From the NCBI RefSeq assembly GCF_021347895.1, contig NC_067116.1:40319677-40383676 (forward strand): 64,000 nt of DNA, given 5' to 3'. This DNA comes from Acanthochromis polyacanthus (taxonomy: Eukaryota; Chordata; Actinopteri; Pomacentridae). Shown here piece after piece: positions 60,950 through 64,000 of the stretch. A program made the translations under genes and the position numbers. The first letter of the stretch is position 1, and every line of letters starts with the position of its first letter. The notes under the pieces were generated by a model. It was not told where the DNA came from and searched no databases. It saw only the letters and a list, made by a program, of their open reading frames with translations.

Positions 60950-61225
60950 TTACAATTTTGGTTCATTTCACATTATTATTCGCTTCTGTCGTATATCTTT
61001 TTTTTACTCTGCCAGGAAATGCAGCGGAGTCATGTGATGACCGGCATAGGTTTGTGTGTCTGTTGGCAACATTACTCAGAAACAGGCCGACGGATTTCAG
61101 TCCTACTACAAATCAACCGCTGTGGACCACGAATATTTTAAAAGATTTTTATCTGTTGGAAATGATACAACTAAGCAGCCTTGGCGGAGTAGTGCGCTCT
61201 CTGAATGCTGTTCTTGTTGAATAAT
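60950..61225 (+). repeat. Dispersed teleost repeat
   Basis: catgtgatgaccggcatagg, tgtctgttggcaacattact and ggcggagtagtgcgctctct form a pattern I recognise from a repeated element in many fish genomes. The open frame at 60922-61224 across it is not a gene. Confidence 0.5.
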
Positions 61226-61273
61226 GTGAACAAATAACAGACAGTCGTGTTTAAATAGTTCCAGTGTGTATAT

Positions 61274-62120
61274 TTTAATGCCTCGTGGATCATCAATCAG
61301 CAGGCTTAAGGCATTGCTCTGTCCTCATACATGTATATCACACAATCCACAGTTAGTAATAAATACAGTACAAGTAAAGAGGAAGCAAATATGTGTCCCA
61401 ACCAAGAAGACTCATGTCACATGAGCTGACGGGGAGACAGTAGACACGCACATTCACAACACAGCGCGCGCGCGCACACACACACACACACCTGGTTCAT
61501 TAGACTGGTGGTGGATTCAAAAACTGTACTCACTTGGCACAGTGGGTCTACCTGCACCGCAACCCAACACAAACTTTCACCTATTGCAGAGTACAGTTTA
61601 GGTCAAACACAGGCAGCTTTCCATACCTTGCTAATGTACAGTTTGCACTACTTGTTTTCACTTGTTTTTCCCCAACCACTGCTCCATTGGTTTTGTCTAT
61701 AAAGGCAATTACAAGACAATAAAGTTTACATTGTACGTATCTGGCAATATCTGCTCACACAACAGGATACTGGCACAGATAGGCACATAGGTCCACGTGT
61801 AAAAGGTGAGAGGCCAGTGAGGACGGCTGATTCTCTCATGGTTCAATGTGATATCCTGTAAAATATGTTTGGTTTAGGGTTTCATTCGTACTTTTTTCCA
61901 TCGTGGACAAATACAACATCCAGCCGCTAGCGCAAATTTAGCACCTCCAGAGTCACTCAAGTGTGTTTTAACTCACAACAACGCAAAATTACTCAAGCAT
62001 GAGAGCATTCAAGGCATCTTTTTTGGAAGCGACATTGTGTACGCCTGTCACACTGGTCCTGTTGGCTCTGCAAAGAAGGTGTTTGAAATGAGACGGAGGC
62101 CACATGCAGAGCGGACGCGC
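61274..62120 (-). other. mpnd: mpnd 3' UTR (inferred)
   Basis: Non-coding sequence after the mpnd stop, extended to the first plausible minus-strand signal, ATTAAA (plus-strand tttaat at 61274-61279). It contains a (GC)n(AC)n tract at 61463-61491. The extent is a guess from the signal. Confidence 0.5.
61463..61491 (+). repeat. (GC)n(AC)n alternating purine-pyrimidine tract
   Basis: Six GC units directly followed by nine AC units within the presumed mpnd 3' UTR. Confidence 0.5.
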
Positions 62121-62207
62121 TCAGTGCATGTTGCACAGCTGACTGTAGACGTGCTCTAAGATCTGAGAGTAGGCCTGGTCTTTGGGCGCATGGCAACTCA
62201 GAGAGCC
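62121..62207 (-). CDS. mpnd: mpnd last coding exon with stop
   Basis: 87 nt: acceptor cttcctcctcag, encoding GSLSCHAPKDQAYSQILEHV and YSQLCNMH, stop TGA (tca at 62121-62123 on the plus strand). Confidence 0.5.
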   Translation of the reverse strand, partial: GSLSCHAPKDQAYSQILEHVYSQLCNMH

Positions 62208-63281
62208 CTGAGGAGGAAGAAGAGTGAGGTCAGCTGCTGGGTATCTGTTCAGGTATAAAATATTAGTTGTCTTTAACTCGTCCTACCTTTATCTTCTCCA
62301 TCATGGTCGTATCGGGACACCAGTACTGGTTGAACTGCACGAGGTCGGGAGCTGCTCTGTAGTAGTCGACCAGCAGCATCTGTAGAGGGAATGAAAATAC
62401 AGTGTTTAGAAAATGCCCCATATACATTTAGTATTTTTATTCAACTGAAGCTGCAGTACCATCTCATTAAGAACGTCACTGGTGAGAAAGTTGTCCTGTA
62501 CGTAGGTGACCTCCACAGCCACTGGGATGCCGTAGTCGTTGGGCCGTTGCTGCACAAAGAAAGATGATGTTTAGCAGAAACCTGAGCACAAATGTCTGTC
62601 TAAATGAACAATATTAGAAAAGAAATGCCATGAAAGAAGTACACCCCCTGTCAAAAGTTTTAGGACACTGTCTCATTCAAATAAAGTAGAACCTGTCCTA
62701 CAACCTTTGACAGGGGGTGTATTTCATCATATGGATGTGATCAGGACAGGACTCTGATCATACATGTAAAGTTTCAGGCAGATTGGAGCATGTTCACGGC
62801 ATTTACACAGCATTTGAAATTTCATGGTGAAGGATCAAAATTCCAGAGGCCGCCACGGACACGCCCTTCGACTTTGGAAAAAGATTTTAATAACTTTGGA
62901 TCATTAAGGCCTCCTGTATGTACTGGCCGAATTTGAGGTGAATTGGAGTTTCCCCCTCGGAGGAGTTCACTCTAGAAAAAAATGAAAAATGGGCAAAATC
63001 TGACATTCAACGCAAAATGGCTCACTTCCTGTTGGGTTTGTAATGTTGCTGTCACTGACTTTTTTGTTCAGCCTGATGTGCTGCATATGTGTACCAAATT
63101 TGGTAGATACACCCCCTGTCAAAAGTTGTAGGACAAGTTCTACTTTATTTGAATGAGAAAGTGTCCTAAAACTTTTCACAGGGGGTGTAGATGAGTCGTT
63201 ACATCCTCACCTCAGGTGGTGGTACGACCCAGAATGGAGTTATTGTAGACGCCACGCCTTGATTTCCGTGATAATATGGAC
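62121..63281 (-). CDS. mpnd: MPN domain-containing protein, C-terminal four coding exons (gene continues past the right edge)
   Basis: Four minus-strand exons read in order 63281-63211, 62549-62460, 62379-62287 and 62207-62121, with GT/AG sites and consistent phases. They encode PYYHGNQGVASTITPFWVVP, QRPNDYGIPVAVEVTYVQDN, MLLVDYYRAAPDLVQFNQYW and the terminal GSLSCHAPKDQ...LCNMH. This matches my recollection of the region after the MPN/JAMM core of MPND, including WVVPPPEQRPNDYGIP. The catalytic JAMM histidines would be in upstream exons outside the window. MPND is a JAB1/MPN-family protein related to MYSM1; its activity cannot be judged from this part. Its position, convergent with sh3gl1, supports the identification, since human MPND and SH3GL1 are tail-to-tail neighbours on 19p13.3. 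Confidence 0.5.
62287..62379 (-). CDS. mpnd: mpnd exon (second from last)
   Basis: 93 nt, phase 0 at both ends: acceptor cctctacag, donor gtagga. It encodes MLLVDYYRAAPDLVQFNQYW and CPDTTMMEKIK. Confidence 0.5.
62460..62549 (-). CDS. mpnd: mpnd exon (third from last)
   Basis: 90 nt, phase 0 at both ends: acceptor tttgtgcag, donor gtactg. It encodes QRPNDYGIPVAVEVTYVQDN and FLTSDVLNEM. Confidence 0.5.
62639..62720. mobile_element. 82-bp palindromic MITE, copy 1
   Basis: Starts tacaccccctgtcaaaagtt and ends with its near reverse complement (acctttgacagggggtgta); the whole unit is almost one inverted repeat around attcaaataaagtagaacc. In an mpnd intron. Confidence 0.5.
62721..63108. repeat. 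Dispersed teleost repeat between the two palindromes
   Basis: cacgcccttcgactttggaa, ttttaataactttggatcat, tgtatgtactggccgaattt and aacgcaaaatggctcacttc form a block I recognise as repeated in fish genomes. It may be the interior of a larger element bounded by the palindromes. Confidence 0.5.
63108..63189. mobile_element. 82-bp palindromic MITE, copy 2 (inverted)
   Basis: The reverse complement of copy 1 with a few changes, starting tacaccccctgtcaaaagtt and ending ttcacagggggtgta. It ends 22 bp before an mpnd exon. Confidence 0.5.
63211..63281 (-). CDS. mpnd: mpnd exon (fourth from last)
   Basis: 71 nt on the minus strand: acceptor ttttttcag, donor gtgagg. It encodes PYYHGNQGVASTITPFWVVP then PPE, with two leading bases completing a codon from an exon outside the window. 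Confidence 0.5.
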
Positions 63282-64000
63282 CTGAAAAAAGGATGAGTTG
63301 TAAGGAAAACCAATGTTCTTCTATGAGGAGGCCTTCACATGCCTAGCAAATTCTGGAAGTACTCGTTATTCCTGATTTGAAAGATATTAATTACGATTGA
63401 GCTGCAGTTTGGCTCAGTGGAGATTCTTGACAAATCTTTAATCCTTTCGTCGCTGCACACCTACACAAGACTCTTCTTGCATCACTTCTTTTCTAGATAA
63501 CAATGTGCAACATGAAAAACTTCTGTTTCCTCTTGACGTCACTGATTTCTTACTGAGAAACAGCAACACACTGGCTTTGTAGTCGTGATCTGACAAGTGG
63601 AAAATAAACTGCAGGTCTTCTGTCCCTGCAGCATCGAGACTCTTTAATCATGAGTATCCACCTGTTAATGGCTGACTTAATGGGAACTCTGCTAATCTAT
63701 TCTCAAGGATTTTATATTACCTCTGAGTGCAACACTGCCTGCACTACTTATCAACTATTTATTAACTGCACCTCAACTGCTTTAGGCTGTTATGCATGAT
63801 AAGGGACACACAACCTTGGTTTCAAACGTGCATTTCTGCTGTTTTTGTTATGTTTTAACCATTCCCCTCCCCCCCATTACTCCAAAGCAAATGATCTCTT
63901 TCAGGAGGGTCAGGCCTGTGCAACCTTTGGGTCACTATTTCTGACACTGATCAATAAACTAAATCAATGTACAATTCAAATCTATTCATTTTCAGTTCAG
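63282..64000. other. mpnd: mpnd intron to window edge
   Basis: Upstream intron of mpnd on the minus strand. I searched for the preceding MPN-core exon (HxHP, SxxD motif) and did not find it, so it lies beyond the edge. Confidence 0.5.

Overview
This window is vertebrate nuclear DNA, almost certainly from a ray-finned (teleost) fish. It has long introns with GT/AG splice sites, about 95% non-coding sequence, and several repeat families I recognise from teleosts (tRNA-derived SINEs, L2/Rex-like LINE 3' ends, Tc1/mariner relics). I assembled three protein-coding genes exon by exon by matching splice sites and reading phase. No prokaryotic-type system, CRISPR array or intact mobile element is visible.

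Layout. 1-25 kb holds no recognisable host gene; it is a repeat-rich intergenic stretch with a foldback MITE (2595-3149), LINE 3' ends, an L1-type LINE fragment on the minus strand, two abutting Tc1 relics and a compound tetranucleotide microsatellite. A degenerate tandem array (about 22.3-25.0 kb) runs up to a GC-rich promoter at about 25.1 kb. From 25,580 to 36,356 (+) lies a complete ten-exon gene for a ROR-family nuclear receptor (474 aa), with a roughly 3.2-kb 3' UTR ending near 39,545. A second degenerate tandem array (about 50-bp period, 40.75-42.14 kb) and a LINE tail precede the endophilin-A gene sh3gl1 (nine coding exons, 43,198-57,347, +, 351 aa, 3' UTR to about 59.87 kb). After a Tc1 relic come the last four coding exons of mpnd on the minus strand (62,121-63,281); its 5' exons lie beyond the right edge.

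The tail-to-tail order sh3gl1 / mpnd is, as I recall, the arrangement on human 19p13.3. In human the gene behind SH3GL1 is not a ROR. Here a ROR gene with mixed RORA/RORB signatures sits there, which raises the possibility of a fourth vertebrate ROR paralogue kept in fish and lost in mammals. This is the most interesting biological lead. The receptor also appears to lack one residue just before the AF-2 helix compared with human RORA, RORB and RORC as I recall them.

The genes act separately: ROR is a DNA-binding transcription factor, endophilin A is a membrane-bending endocytic adaptor, and MPND is a JAMM-type MPN-domain protein. Other points of note are two long dinucleotide repeats that form or adjoin splice acceptors, three degenerate tandem arrays, a TTAA-flanked piggyBac-type element and a perfect 22-bp hairpin.
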